Origin: Paenibacillus_AR mesotrionivorans
Lineage (GTDB): Bacteria > Bacillota > Bacilli > Paenibacillales > NBRC-103111
Direction: 5' to 3'
Assembly: GCF_046098205.1 (NCBI RefSeq)
Contig: NZ_JBJURJ010000001.1
Coordinates: 310,001 to 374,000 of the forward strand
DNA length: 64,000 bases
Made by a program: the position numbers and the translations under genes. Positions 31,344-39,045 of the stretch are shown piece after piece (position 1 is the stretch's first letter; every line of letters starts with the position of its first letter). The notes below the pieces were generated by a model. The model was given only the letters and a program-made list of their open reading frames with translations, had not been told where the DNA came from and made no database searches.

Positions 31344-33653
31344 TTACAAATATTCGTTTTCGTGGCGAGCCTTCAGGCGGACCCAACGACGTTCCACTTC
31401 TGCTTCAAAGGATTTGTAGGCTTCCTCATATTCGGGTTTCACCATATGCTTGGTTTTGCCCATGGTTTTCAGCCAGTCGGACAGCGGAACCCGCTTGCCC
31501 TTGTCTTCCGGATTGTAGGTAATGGTGGTGACACCATGCTCAATTTCCAGAAGCGGGAAGAAGCAGGAATCAACAGCAGCGCCGATAATGGAGGTGCCTT
31601 CCTTCTCCTCGGACAACCAGTTCAGCGGGCAGGTGATCAGGATTTTGCCGTAAACCAGACCTTCGTTTTGAGCATACCATTGAGCCTTGGCAGCCTTCTT
31701 CACCAGATCCTGCGGGAATGCCTCGGAGCCTGTGAAGACGTAAGGAATATTGGTTGCCGCCATGATTTGCGCGGTGTCCTTGTGGTGGAACATCTTGCCG
31801 CCTTGGTGCTTGCCTACGTTGGAGGTGGAGGTTCTGTGTCCCAACGGAGTCGAGTAGGACAGCTGGGCACCGGTGTTCATGTAACCCTCGTTATCGTACT
31901 CCAGAATGATCATCTTGTGGTTCCGCAGAGCGGCACCGATAGCTGCGCCCATACCGATGTCCATGCCGCCGTCGCCAGTGACCATTACAAAGGTAAAGTC
32001 GTCCTTCAGACCCAGATGATCCAGTTCACCGCGGGCTTTACGCTGCCAGAAGGCTTCCACTACGCCAGACAGGGTAGCGGCACCGCTTTGGAACAGGTTG
32101 TGAATATACGTTGCTTTGTGGGCAGAATACGGATAGCCGGTGGTAACAACCATCGCGCAGCCTGTATGGAACAGGGAAACGATATCGCCTTCGATACCCT
32201 TGAAGAACAGCTCCAGACCGGAGAAAATACCACAGCCGGGACATGCGCCGTGTCCGGGGGCGATCCGCTTGGGCTTTTTGGTCAAAGCGCGGAGCGGCGG
32301 AACCTTCACGTTCAGCTTGCCGGACGCTTCGTCCTTGGTTACCGTGATCAGACCGGTTTTCAGGTCTTCAAACTTCATCGGGTTCAGAACCCGCTTCATC
32401 TTCTTGTCAGGGTCGCCGGGAGTATGTCCGTAATAAGCAAACGGAACCTCAACCTTGTTCTTCGCAACGGCATCCAGAGCAAATTCGAACATGGCGTGGC
32501 CGTCTTCGGCAAAGAAGTCCTTGCCGCCCAGGCCGTAAATCCGGCTGATCACCATAGTGGATGTATTGCCATGGGTAAAGAGCGCCGCTTTAATTTCGTT
32601 AACCATGTTGCCGCCGTATGCGCCGTAGGAATCCGCACGGTCGCCAACAGTGATGGCCTTCACGTTTTTGAGGGCTTCAGCAATTTCCTTCTGCGGGAAC
32701 GGACGGATAATGTTCGGCGCAATGGAGCCGGCCTTGATGCCCTTTTCGCGGAGCTGGTCAACCACGTCCTTGATGATTTCCGAGGAGGAGTTCATCAGGA
32801 ACACAGCAACCTCCGCATCTTCCATGCGGTACAGGTCGAGAATCGGATAATCGCGGCCTGTCAGTTCCTTGTACTCCTGACGGATGCGGTCATACACGGC
32901 ACCGGCACGGTACATGGCTTCGGATTGCTGGAAGCAGTTATTTATATAGTCTGGCTCGTTCATGTACGGGCCGACGGTGATCGGGTTGTTGCGGTCCAGC
33001 ACGTCGGGGTAACCGGCCATTTGCGGCGGCTCGCCGATGAAGGCATGCACGTCCTCGCGTTTGGCGAAGGTTTGCACCCGGCGTTTTTGGTGAGAAGTAA
33101 AGTAACCGTCGGAAGCGACCATAACAGGCAGACGTACTTCCGGGTCTTCAGCCAGTTTAATGGCCAGGATGTTCATATCGTATACGGCTTGGGGATCGCG
33201 GCACATCAGGATCGGCCAGCCGGTGTTCAAGGCAAAGTACAGGTCGGAGTGGTCACCGTGGATATTCAGCGGACCGGATACGGAACGGCAGACCAGATTC
33301 AAAACCATGGGGAAACGGGTACCGGATTGTACAGGCATCTGCTCCAGCATGTACAGGTAACCGTTAGCGCTGGTGGCGTTGAATACGCGAGCGCCTGCAG
33401 TGGACGCGCCGTAGCAGATACCCGCGGAGCTGTGTTCGCCGTCGGCGGGAATCAGCTTCACGTCATGCTGACCGCTGGCCTTCATGAGGTCCAGGAACTG
33501 CGCCACTTCGGTAGAAGGAGAAATCGGGAAATATCCCATTACATGATAGTTAATTTGATGGGCGGCATACGCGGCCATTTCGTTCCCGGATTCGTATACC
33601 ATCCGTTGTTCGACAGTGCCTTCGGTAACTTCTCTCTTTATCTCGATAGACAT
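31344..33653 (-). CDS. 2-oxoacid:ferredoxin oxidoreductase, fused alpha-beta subunit
   Basis: The catalytic protein of a pyruvate- or other 2-oxoacid:ferredoxin oxidoreductase. It oxidatively decarboxylates a 2-oxoacid to an acyl-CoA and passes electrons to ferredoxin. The 769 residues join a PorA-type alpha part (about 1-410, with PISPST at 43-48) to a PorB-type beta part (about 460-769) with GHGACPGCG (467-475) and the thiamine diphosphate motif GDGGMDIG (560-567) plus N593. In many species these are separate genes. Its partner, carrying gamma and delta, lies immediately upstream. The substrate is not settled by sequence alone. Confidence 0.93.
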   Translation of the reverse strand: MSIEIKREVTEGTVEQRMVYESGNEMAAYAAHQINYHVMGYFPISPSTEVAQFLDLMKASGQHDVKLIPADGEHSSAGICYGASTAGARVFNATSANGYLYMLEQMPVQSGTRFPMVLNLVCRSVSGPLNIHGDHSDLYFALNTGWPILMCRDPQAVYDMNILAIKLAEDPEVRLPVMVASDGYFTSHQKRRVQTFAKREDVHAFIGEPPQMAGYPDVLDRNNPITVGPYMNEPDYINNCFQQSEAMYRAGAVYDRIRQEYKELTGRDYPILDLYRMEDAEVAVFLMNSSSEIIKDVVDQLREKGIKAGSIAPNIIRPFPQKEIAEALKNVKAITVGDRADSYGAYGGNMVNEIKAALFTHGNTSTMVISRIYGLGGKDFFAEDGHAMFEFALDAVAKNKVEVPFAYYGHTPGDPDKKMKRVLNPMKFEDLKTGLITVTKDEASGKLNVKVPPLRALTKKPKRIAPGHGACPGCGIFSGLELFFKGIEGDIVSLFHTGCAMVVTTGYPYSAHKATYIHNLFQSGAATLSGVVEAFWQRKARGELDHLGLKDDFTFVMVTGDGGMDIGMGAAIGAALRNHKMIILEYDNEGYMNTGAQLSYSTPLGHRTSTSNVGKHQGGKMFHHKDTAQIMAATNIPYVFTGSEAFPQDLVKKAAKAQWYAQNEGLVYGKILITCPLNWLSEEKEGTSIIGAAVDSCFFPLLEIEHGVTTITYNPEDKGKRVPLSDWLKTMGKTKHMVKPEYEEAYKSFEAEVERRWVRLKARHENEYL

Positions 33654-33677
33654 AGTAATCCTCAGCTCCTCTCTTAA

Positions 33678-34688
33678 TTAAACGTTAGCCGCAAGGTCGA
33701 AGCGGTGCGGTACGCGGTGCTCTTCGCCGTAGTTGCCTTCCTCGCGCTCACCGGTGAGGGCTTCTGTCGGACAGGCGATTACGCACTTCAGGCAGCCTTT
33801 GCAGTATTGATAGTCAATGCCTTGAAGGAACATCTGAGGGCGTCCCTTCTTATCCGGCTGCTCTTCCCATACGAAGCAGAAGTCAGGGCAGACGTTATCG
33901 CACGCAGCACAGTGGATGCACTTGTCTTCATGGTAATGCGGCATCATACCGGAGCGGGAAATGGACAGATTCTTCAATACGCTGTTGCCGGGATTCACGA
34001 TTACGCCGCCGATGGGCTGGGTCTCATAACCCAGGACCGGAGTATCATGGCGCACGAATGCCGGGAAGGAGTCGCCTTCTTCCAGCTTATAGGTTTGGAA
34101 TTGAACTTCGTTATATGCACGTTCGAAGGTGCGCAGCGCAGGCTCAACGGCTTGCGGATATTTCTTCTCCAGGGACTTGCGGATAACGTCGCGCATGATT
34201 TGGGGGTCAAGAAAATCGACGATCCGGAAGATAGCTCCCATCATCGCCATGTTAACCTTGTTCTTCTCCTCCAGCGCAATGCCGATGGCATCAATAACAG
34301 CTACGGTGCCCGCCTTCAGCTTCAGCTTCTGCTTTACTTCCTCCGGTGTGGCGGTGGAGTTGACCAGAATGATGCTGTCCTCGGTTACGCCGCTGGTGAC
34401 GTCCATAGTTTTGTAGAGGGACTCGTGGAACACAACCACCACATGGGGGTGCTCAACGGGAGTGGTATCCCGGATGTTGGTATCAATATCGCAGAAGCGG
34501 ATATGCGCCTTAACCGGAGATCCTTTCTTTTCCGAGCCATAAGAAGAAAAGCTGACACCGTTCAGGCCTGCGCCGACAACGCCTGCCTCAGCCAGCATCT
34601 TGCCGGCCAGGTTAGCCCCGAGGCCGCCGATGGATTCCATGCGGATTTCAAAGAATCCGAGTTCATTCTTCTTGGGTAAGATAGACAT
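33678..34688 (-). CDS. 2-oxoacid:ferredoxin oxidoreductase, fused gamma-delta subunit
   Basis: The electron-transfer subunit. The N-terminal two-thirds is a PorG-type gamma domain (GGLGANLAGKMLAEAG, residues 21-36). The C-terminal third is a PorD-type domain with two 4Fe-4S ferredoxin motifs (CIHCAACDNVCP and CKGCLKCVIACP). It has 336 residues from the ATG at 34688. A longer frame from 34772 lacks a ribosome site. It is 24 bases from the alpha-beta gene, so the two form an operon. Together the two proteins give a complete four-domain enzyme. Confidence 0.93.
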   Translation of the reverse strand: MSILPKKNELGFFEIRMESIGGLGANLAGKMLAEAGVVGAGLNGVSFSSYGSEKKGSPVKAHIRFCDIDTNIRDTTPVEHPHVVVVFHESLYKTMDVTSGVTEDSIILVNSTATPEEVKQKLKLKAGTVAVIDAIGIALEEKNKVNMAMMGAIFRIVDFLDPQIMRDVIRKSLEKKYPQAVEPALRTFERAYNEVQFQTYKLEEGDSFPAFVRHDTPVLGYETQPIGGVIVNPGNSVLKNLSISRSGMMPHYHEDKCIHCAACDNVCPDFCFVWEEQPDKKGRPQMFLQGIDYQYCKGCLKCVIACPTEALTGEREEGNYGEEHRVPHRFDLAANV

Positions 34689-35015
34689 ATAAGTGTTATC
34701 CCCTTTCTCCCTCGAATCGGAGGAAGTATATATAACCCGATGAAAATCAATGATTCCCGTCAGGCAAAACAACGTGACAAAATTGCGAAAAAATAAAATT
34801 AATATTCTTTACAAGTGATTATAACAAGAAGTGAAAAGAGTAGCAACAGTTTTTATTAGCAGTTCAGGATAAGCTTTCATGAAAGCGCAACAACAGCCCA
34901 AAAACGGTGTCCACGCCTGCTAAATCGGGAAAAGCCTTCCTGCTCTTTTCTCATTATAGATATATAACAGTTCCTTGTAAATGTGTAATACAGCTATTCA
35001 AGCAAATGAATTTTT
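34689..35015. other. Intergenic region upstream of the oxidoreductase operon, no gene seen
   Basis: An AT-rich stretch of about 330 bases with no coding frame of note. It holds one candidate promoter at 34799-34827. Confidence 0.55.
34799..34827 (-). promoter_or_regulatory. Candidate promoter of the 2-oxoacid oxidoreductase operon
   Basis: On the minus strand TTGTTA, a 17-base spacer and TATTAA lie 111 bases before the start codon. Both boxes are imperfect. Confidence 0.35.
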
Positions 35016-35177
35016 TCACAATCCCCCGAGGTACGACCAGACGATCAAAACCACGATCAGCGACGTGAAAATCCCCACCAGAAATCCGTAAAAACGCCTG
35101 CTCCATCTGCTCCTGTCCGTGGCATGCAGCCTGCTTCGCGGAGGAAGCTGCGTCGCCTCCAGCTCCTTCTCCGTCAT
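35016..35177 (-). CDS. 53-residue single-span membrane protein
   Basis: A short protein starting MTEKELEATQLPPRSRLH, with a positively charged patch and one C-terminal membrane helix (FLVGIFTSLIVVLIVWSYLGGL). It overlaps the CPBP gene by 4 bases (ATGA) with GGGGGA upstream, so it is translationally coupled to it. The topology is that of a tail-anchored protein. It may assist the protease, but no family is recognised. Confidence 0.65.
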   Translation of the reverse strand: MTEKELEATQLPPRSRLHATDRSRWSRRFYGFLVGIFTSLIVVLIVWSYLGGL

Positions 35178-35773
35178 GTCGCTTCCCCCTTCCCGAATCT
35201 CAATATCAAGCCCATCACCAGGTCGATGACAAAATGCGCAAGAATCGGACACCAAATCGTACCCGTTTCCTGATAAATCCATCCTAATCCATAACTGATG
35301 CAGAAGACAAGTCCAGTTGGCACCCAATGCCTCAGATAACGGATATGGATGGCGGCAAATAATATGCTTGTCCAATACGGACCCCAGGCATGCTGGATGG
35401 CGCCGCGGAAAAGCAGCTCCTCACAGACGGCTGCTACAGCGGAAATAAGCGCAATATGCCATACGGCCCGGCTGCCGAACAGCATCTTATTGATGCCGCC
35501 GTCATCCGCAGCTTCCTCCGGCACCCAGCGGGACACAAACAGGTCCGCCAGCAGCACTGCGGCACCGAAGCCGATCCCCCAAGCCGCAGCCGCGCCGGGA
35601 TCGGCCGTATGAAACAAACGAAGCGGATTTTGTCTTTGGATGAGAAAGATAATGAGGGAAACGGCCAGTGTCAGGCCTTGGGTCATGTATAGATTCATAA
35701 GAAGGAGCCTGTCGTTGGCTGCATCTATTTCCAGAGTCCTGCGTAATGTATCACGAAATTTCAGTTTTTTCAC
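35174..35773 (-). CDS. CPBP-family intramembrane metalloprotease
   Basis: A polytopic protein of 199 residues in the CAAX protease and bacteriocin-processing family. The catalytic motifs are CEELLFRG (EE-x3-R type), a His in FAAIHIRY and LAHFVIDL. About five or six membrane helices are visible. It starts at GTG with a weak ribosome site. In bacteria such proteins act in immunity to bacteriocins, peptide maturation or regulated proteolysis. Its only neighbour in an operon is a 53-residue membrane protein, and nothing nearby suggests a bacteriocin. Confidence 0.85.
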   Translation of the reverse strand: MKKLKFRDTLRRTLEIDAANDRLLLMNLYMTQGLTLAVSLIIFLIQRQNPLRLFHTADPGAAAAWGIGFGAAVLLADLFVSRWVPEEAADDGGINKMLFGSRAVWHIALISAVAAVCEELLFRGAIQHAWGPYWTSILFAAIHIRYLRHWVPTGLVFCISYGLGWIYQETGTIWCPILAHFVIDLVMGLILRFGKGEAT

Positions 35774-35882
35774 CTTTTTTCCAGTCCATTCTACTTATTT
35801 TCTTTTGGAGAGTTATCCCCTATACTAATCTTATGTCGAAACTAGTCGCAGACAACATTGTCTAACAAAGGAGCATTTTTGT

Positions 35883-36803
35883 ATGGATAAACGCCTGACG
35901 AGGTCGGACTTTGTTTTTATTCTGGTCTTCATCTTCATGCTTGTTTTCGCCTTGGGCGCTTTTTTCTTCGGTATGAAAATAGGCACGGACCGGACCGAGG
36001 CCAAATACTATGACTTGGTGAAGCTGCGTAAGGATTCCGGTGATCAGACCGCGTACAATCAATCGTATCTCGTATCCTTTTATCATACCGTATATTTACC
36101 GTTTCGAGAATTCAATTTGAAGTGGTCCGAAAGTATGGAGCAAATCGAAAGCCAAACCGGCGGCACGGATGCCTCTTCTCTACTTAAAAGCCTGTCCAAG
36201 CTGGCAGAGGACAAATATCAAAACACGTTAACCCAAACTGTGCCCGACACCTCTCCCCTGCTGGTGGAAGCGCAGGAGGAGTATCTGAAGAGCTTGAAGC
36301 TGTTCAGCAAGGCGGCAGACAACATGCAAGGAAGCGCCAATCAGGTGGCCCCCACTGTTCTTATGGGCAATATCAGCAAGGACGCATCATTCACAGAAGC
36401 CATGAACTACGCCCTCTCCGCGCAAAAGAAATATTTTGATTCCATTGTAAAGTGGCATCAGTTGATGGACTCCTCCGCCAAGGGTACGGAGGCTCTGAAC
36501 GGCGAGCTGGCCTTCAATGACTGGAGCCAGCTGGATCTGAACCTGAAGAATGCCTACCTGGCCGGTCTTCTGATTCAATCCAGAACCTTCGGCTCCTATA
36601 CGCCGCAGGATGTAACCCTGCGGGTGGACGATATGATCCGCACCGGCCAGGCCAAAAAGCTGAATCTGACCACCGTTCCGCAGGTGGTGGAGCTTTTGGT
36701 GAACACCCAGGCTGTACGTCCCGGGGACTTTGTCCAAGGCAAGACCAAATATTACGGGGGCGAAATGCTTCCGCAGCTTCCCTTTTTCTCCAAAATTGAG
36801 TAA
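35883..36803 (+). CDS. Conserved-type hypothetical protein with N-terminal membrane anchor
   Basis: A 306-residue protein I do not recognise. It has a cytoplasmic start MDKRLTRSDF, one membrane helix (about residues 10-30), then a largely helical, Gln- and Lys-rich outside domain with repeated amphipathic stretches and no cysteine or obvious catalytic motif. Heptad-like spacing in 130-200 would fit a coiled coil. It stands alone on the plus strand with a strong terminator and precedes the serA leader. It may be an envelope scaffold, but nothing proves it. Confidence 0.75.
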   Translation: MDKRLTRSDFVFILVFIFMLVFALGAFFFGMKIGTDRTEAKYYDLVKLRKDSGDQTAYNQSYLVSFYHTVYLPFREFNLKWSESMEQIESQTGGTDASSLLKSLSKLAEDKYQNTLTQTVPDTSPLLVEAQEEYLKSLKLFSKAADNMQGSANQVAPTVLMGNISKDASFTEAMNYALSAQKKYFDSIVKWHQLMDSSAKGTEALNGELAFNDWSQLDLNLKNAYLAGLLIQSRTFGSYTPQDVTLRVDDMIRTGQAKKLNLTTVPQVVELLVNTQAVRPGDFVQGKTKYYGGEMLPQLPFFSKIE

Positions 36804-36813
36804 GGAACCGCAG

Positions 36814-36846
36814 AACCTGTGCATAGGCACAGGTTTTCGCTTTTCC
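36814..36846 (+). terminator. Terminator after the 35883 gene
   Basis: A perfect 9-bp stem AACCTGTGC/GCACAGGTT with loop ATAG is followed by a T-rich tail. Confidence 0.88.
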
Positions 36847-36868
36847 AAAAACCCATAAAAGATTTTTG

Positions 36869-36897
36869 TTGACAGGTTTGACGCCGCATGTTACATT
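36869..36897 (+). promoter_or_regulatory. serA: Promoter of the serA T-box transcript
   Basis: A perfect TTGACA -35 is followed by a 17-base spacer and TACATT. Transcription would start near 36904, giving a leader of about 350 bases. Confidence 0.65.
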
Positions 36898-36903
36898 ATG
36901 AAA

Positions 36904-37142
36904 AACCTTAACACGACAAAGCATTGAAGGAACAACGTATTAGGAAGCCTTCAGAGAGCCGGTGGATGGTGTGAACCGGCGGCCGCAATAATACTGTCCA
37001 TTCCGGAGCAGATCTACGAACCCGCTATCGCGGCCAAGTATATCCGGCAGGAAGCCGTTATCTTCTTCTATCGGTCAGTCATGACCGGCTAAGGCTGCAC
37101 ATGCGAATGTGCGGCGAACAAGGGTGGCACCACGGAGATCAT
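36904..37142 (+). promoter_or_regulatory. T-box riboswitch, serine type, in the serA leader
   Basis: A leader RNA that binds uncharged tRNA to allow read-through into serA. The stem I distal part shows AGAGAGCCGGTGG and GTGAACCGGC. The T-box AAGGGTGGCACCACGG is at 37120-37135, and its TGGCA pairs with a tRNA ending in discriminator G, as tRNA-Ser does. A TCC triplet at 36997-36999, before CCGGAGC, is in the right place to be a serine specifier. Serine control of serA, the first enzyme of serine synthesis, fits. The exact specifier pairing is inferred. Confidence 0.88.
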
Positions 37143-37194
37143 ACTCCCGTCCCTTCTCGCGATTTTTAGCGGGAAGCGGACGTGGAGTTTTTTT
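37143..37194 (+). terminator. T-box attenuator terminator
   Basis: Arms starting CTCC/GGAG with further pairing GTCC/GGAC and TCTCGC/GCGGGA are followed by seven T, about 70 bases before serA. It would form when the leader is not stabilised by uncharged tRNA. Confidence 0.88.
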
Positions 37195-37261
37195 GTTGTA
37201 CCCGTAATCGGCCCATACGCGCCGGCGGGATCAAGGAACATATACAGGAGGGAAACGAAGA

Positions 37262-38848
37262 ATGGTAAAAGTACTGGTATTGGATGGAATCAGCGATCAA
37301 GGTGTTCAACTGCTTAAGGATGCTCCCGATGTTCAGGTGGACATCAAGGCCACTATGCCCGAGGATGTGCTGGTAGAGGTAATCGCCGAGTATGATGCCG
37401 TAATGGTCCGCAGCCAAACCAAGGTAAACGCCCGCGTGATGGAAGCCGCCAAAAACCTCAAGGTTGTCGGACGCGCCGGTGTAGGTGTGGATAATATCGA
37501 TCTGGAAGCCGCTACCAAACGCGGTATCGTGGTAGTCAATGCCCCGGACGGCAACACCATTGCCACCTGCGAGCTGACCTTCGGCCATATCCTCGGCCTC
37601 TCCCGGATGATTCCCCAGGCGTACAAAAAAACCGTAGGCGGCGAATGGGACCGTAAAACCTTCGTGGGTGTGGAACTACGCAACAAGGTGCTGGGTATTA
37701 TCGGCATGGGCCGGATCGGCAGCGAGGTCGCCAAACGCGCCAAGGCCTTCGGTATGAACGTCATCGGCTTCGACCCCTTCATGACCGACAAACGCGCGGA
37801 GGAAATTGGCGTAAAGCTGGGCACCGTGGATGAGATCGTCCGCAACGCCGACTTCATTACCGTACACACGCCGCTTACCAACGATACCCGCAACATCATC
37901 AGCCGTCCTCAATTCGAAGTGATGAAAAAGGGCGTGCGCATCATCAACTGTGCCCGCGGCGGCATTATTGACGAAGCCGCGTTGGTGGAAGCCATCGACG
38001 CCGGCATCGTGGCCGGAGCAGCCTTTGACGTATTCATCAAGGAGCCGCCGGAAGCTGACCATCCGTTCCTGAACCATCCGAAGATCATCGTCACCCCTCA
38101 CCTGGGTGCCTCCACTGTGGAAGCGCAAGAGAATGTAGCGGTAGACGTATCCGAGGAAATCCTGCATATCCTGCGCAACGAACCTTTTAAGAATGCAGTC
38201 AACATGCCTTCCGTACCGGCCAACGTATTGAAAAAGCTGCAGCCCTTCTTCAACCTCGGAGAAAAGCTGGGTAAGGTAGCCGGACAGCTGGCTGACAACG
38301 GGCTTCATGAAATTGCCATCAACTACGCCGGTGATTTGGCCGATGTGGATGTGAATCCTCTGACCCGTTACATTGTGCTGGGTGTGCTCTCCAACCACCT
38401 GGGCGAGGATGCCAATGTGATTAACGCCCTGCATCTGGCCAAGGCGCGGGATATTAACGTAGTGGTTACCAAAACTTCCGCTACCAAGAGCTTCACCAAC
38501 CTGGTAACTGTTACGCTGAAAACAGACGACAAGGACAGCGTGGCTGCCGGTACGCTTCTTGCCGGATACGGCGAACGTATCGTCCAAATCGGCCAATATC
38601 CGGTAGACATCTCACCGGAAGGTCATGTGCTCTTCATCGCCCATAACGATAAACCCGGCATTATCGGCAAGGTCGGTACCCTGCTCGGAGATACCGGCGT
38701 CAATATCGCCACCATGCAGGTAGGCCGTAAGGTTGTAGGCGGCGACGCCATCATGCTGCTGACCATCGACAAGGAAGCCGACGACGCTTTGCTCGGCGCC
38801 CTGAAGAACCTGCCGGAGATTACTACTGCAAAGGCTGTGCGGCTGTAA
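37262..38848 (+). CDS. serA: D-3-phosphoglycerate dehydrogenase
   Basis: The first enzyme of serine synthesis, oxidising 3-phosphoglycerate with NAD. It has 528 residues, as in B. subtilis. The Rossmann NAD loop is GMGRIG (148-153). Catalytic segments are NCARGGIID and the His in PHLGAST. An intervening (allosteric substrate-binding) domain spans about 325-450 and a C-terminal ACT domain about 455-528 that would bind serine for feedback. AGGAGG is 11 bases before the ATG. Expression is governed by the T-box leader just upstream. Confidence 0.97.
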   Translation: MVKVLVLDGISDQGVQLLKDAPDVQVDIKATMPEDVLVEVIAEYDAVMVRSQTKVNARVMEAAKNLKVVGRAGVGVDNIDLEAATKRGIVVVNAPDGNTIATCELTFGHILGLSRMIPQAYKKTVGGEWDRKTFVGVELRNKVLGIIGMGRIGSEVAKRAKAFGMNVIGFDPFMTDKRAEEIGVKLGTVDEIVRNADFITVHTPLTNDTRNIISRPQFEVMKKGVRIINCARGGIIDEAALVEAIDAGIVAGAAFDVFIKEPPEADHPFLNHPKIIVTPHLGASTVEAQENVAVDVSEEILHILRNEPFKNAVNMPSVPANVLKKLQPFFNLGEKLGKVAGQLADNGLHEIAINYAGDLADVDVNPLTRYIVLGVLSNHLGEDANVINALHLAKARDINVVVTKTSATKSFTNLVTVTLKTDDKDSVAAGTLLAGYGERIVQIGQYPVDISPEGHVLFIAHNDKPGIIGKVGTLLGDTGVNIATMQVGRKVVGGDAIMLLTIDKEADDALLGALKNLPEITTAKAVRL

Positions 38849-38875
38849 GAAGCATCCCCCAAAAGACAAACCCTT

Positions 38876-38949
38876 CCCTCAAATTGGCTTCGCCAATTTC
38901 GAGGCGGGAGCACCATTATCCGGCCTTCGGCTCGAACCATGGTGCTCCC
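38876..38949. repeat. Two-hairpin intergenic repeat, copy B
   Basis: Hairpin one: CCCTCAAATTGGC and GCCAATTTCGAGG (38876-38904). Hairpin two: perfect 11-bp arms GGGAGCACCAT/ATGGTGCTCCC (38906-38949). The minus strand matches copy A at 19527-19623 in the order of hairpins, in CCTCGAAAT-GGC and in a central AGGCCGGAT. Confidence 0.65.
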
Positions 38950-38997
38950 GGGGCAATTGTTTCACGAGAATCAATAATATCCTGTGGCTTTCAACAA

Positions 38998-39037
38998 AAA
39001 GAAGCATTGTTCATGGAAGACTGAACAATGCTTCTTT
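38998..39037. terminator. Bidirectional terminator between serA and resE
   Basis: A perfect 16-bp stem AAAGAAGCATTGTTCA/TGAACAATGCTTCTTT with an 8-base loop, with A/T at both ends. It serves the convergent genes on both sides. Confidence 0.9.
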
Positions 39038-39045
39038 AGTTGCCT

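Noticed and set aside
31362..33677. A 771-codon open frame on the plus strand opposite the oxidoreductase alpha-beta gene
   Set aside because: It mirrors the opposite gene almost exactly, has no family features and a His- and Gly-rich composition typical of antisense frames in this GC range.
35003..35020. A TTGTGAAAAAATTCA sequence like a Rex redox-sensor site upstream of the oxidoreductase operon
   Set aside because: Only one half matches well, it overlaps a stop codon and it lies more than 300 bases from the start codon.
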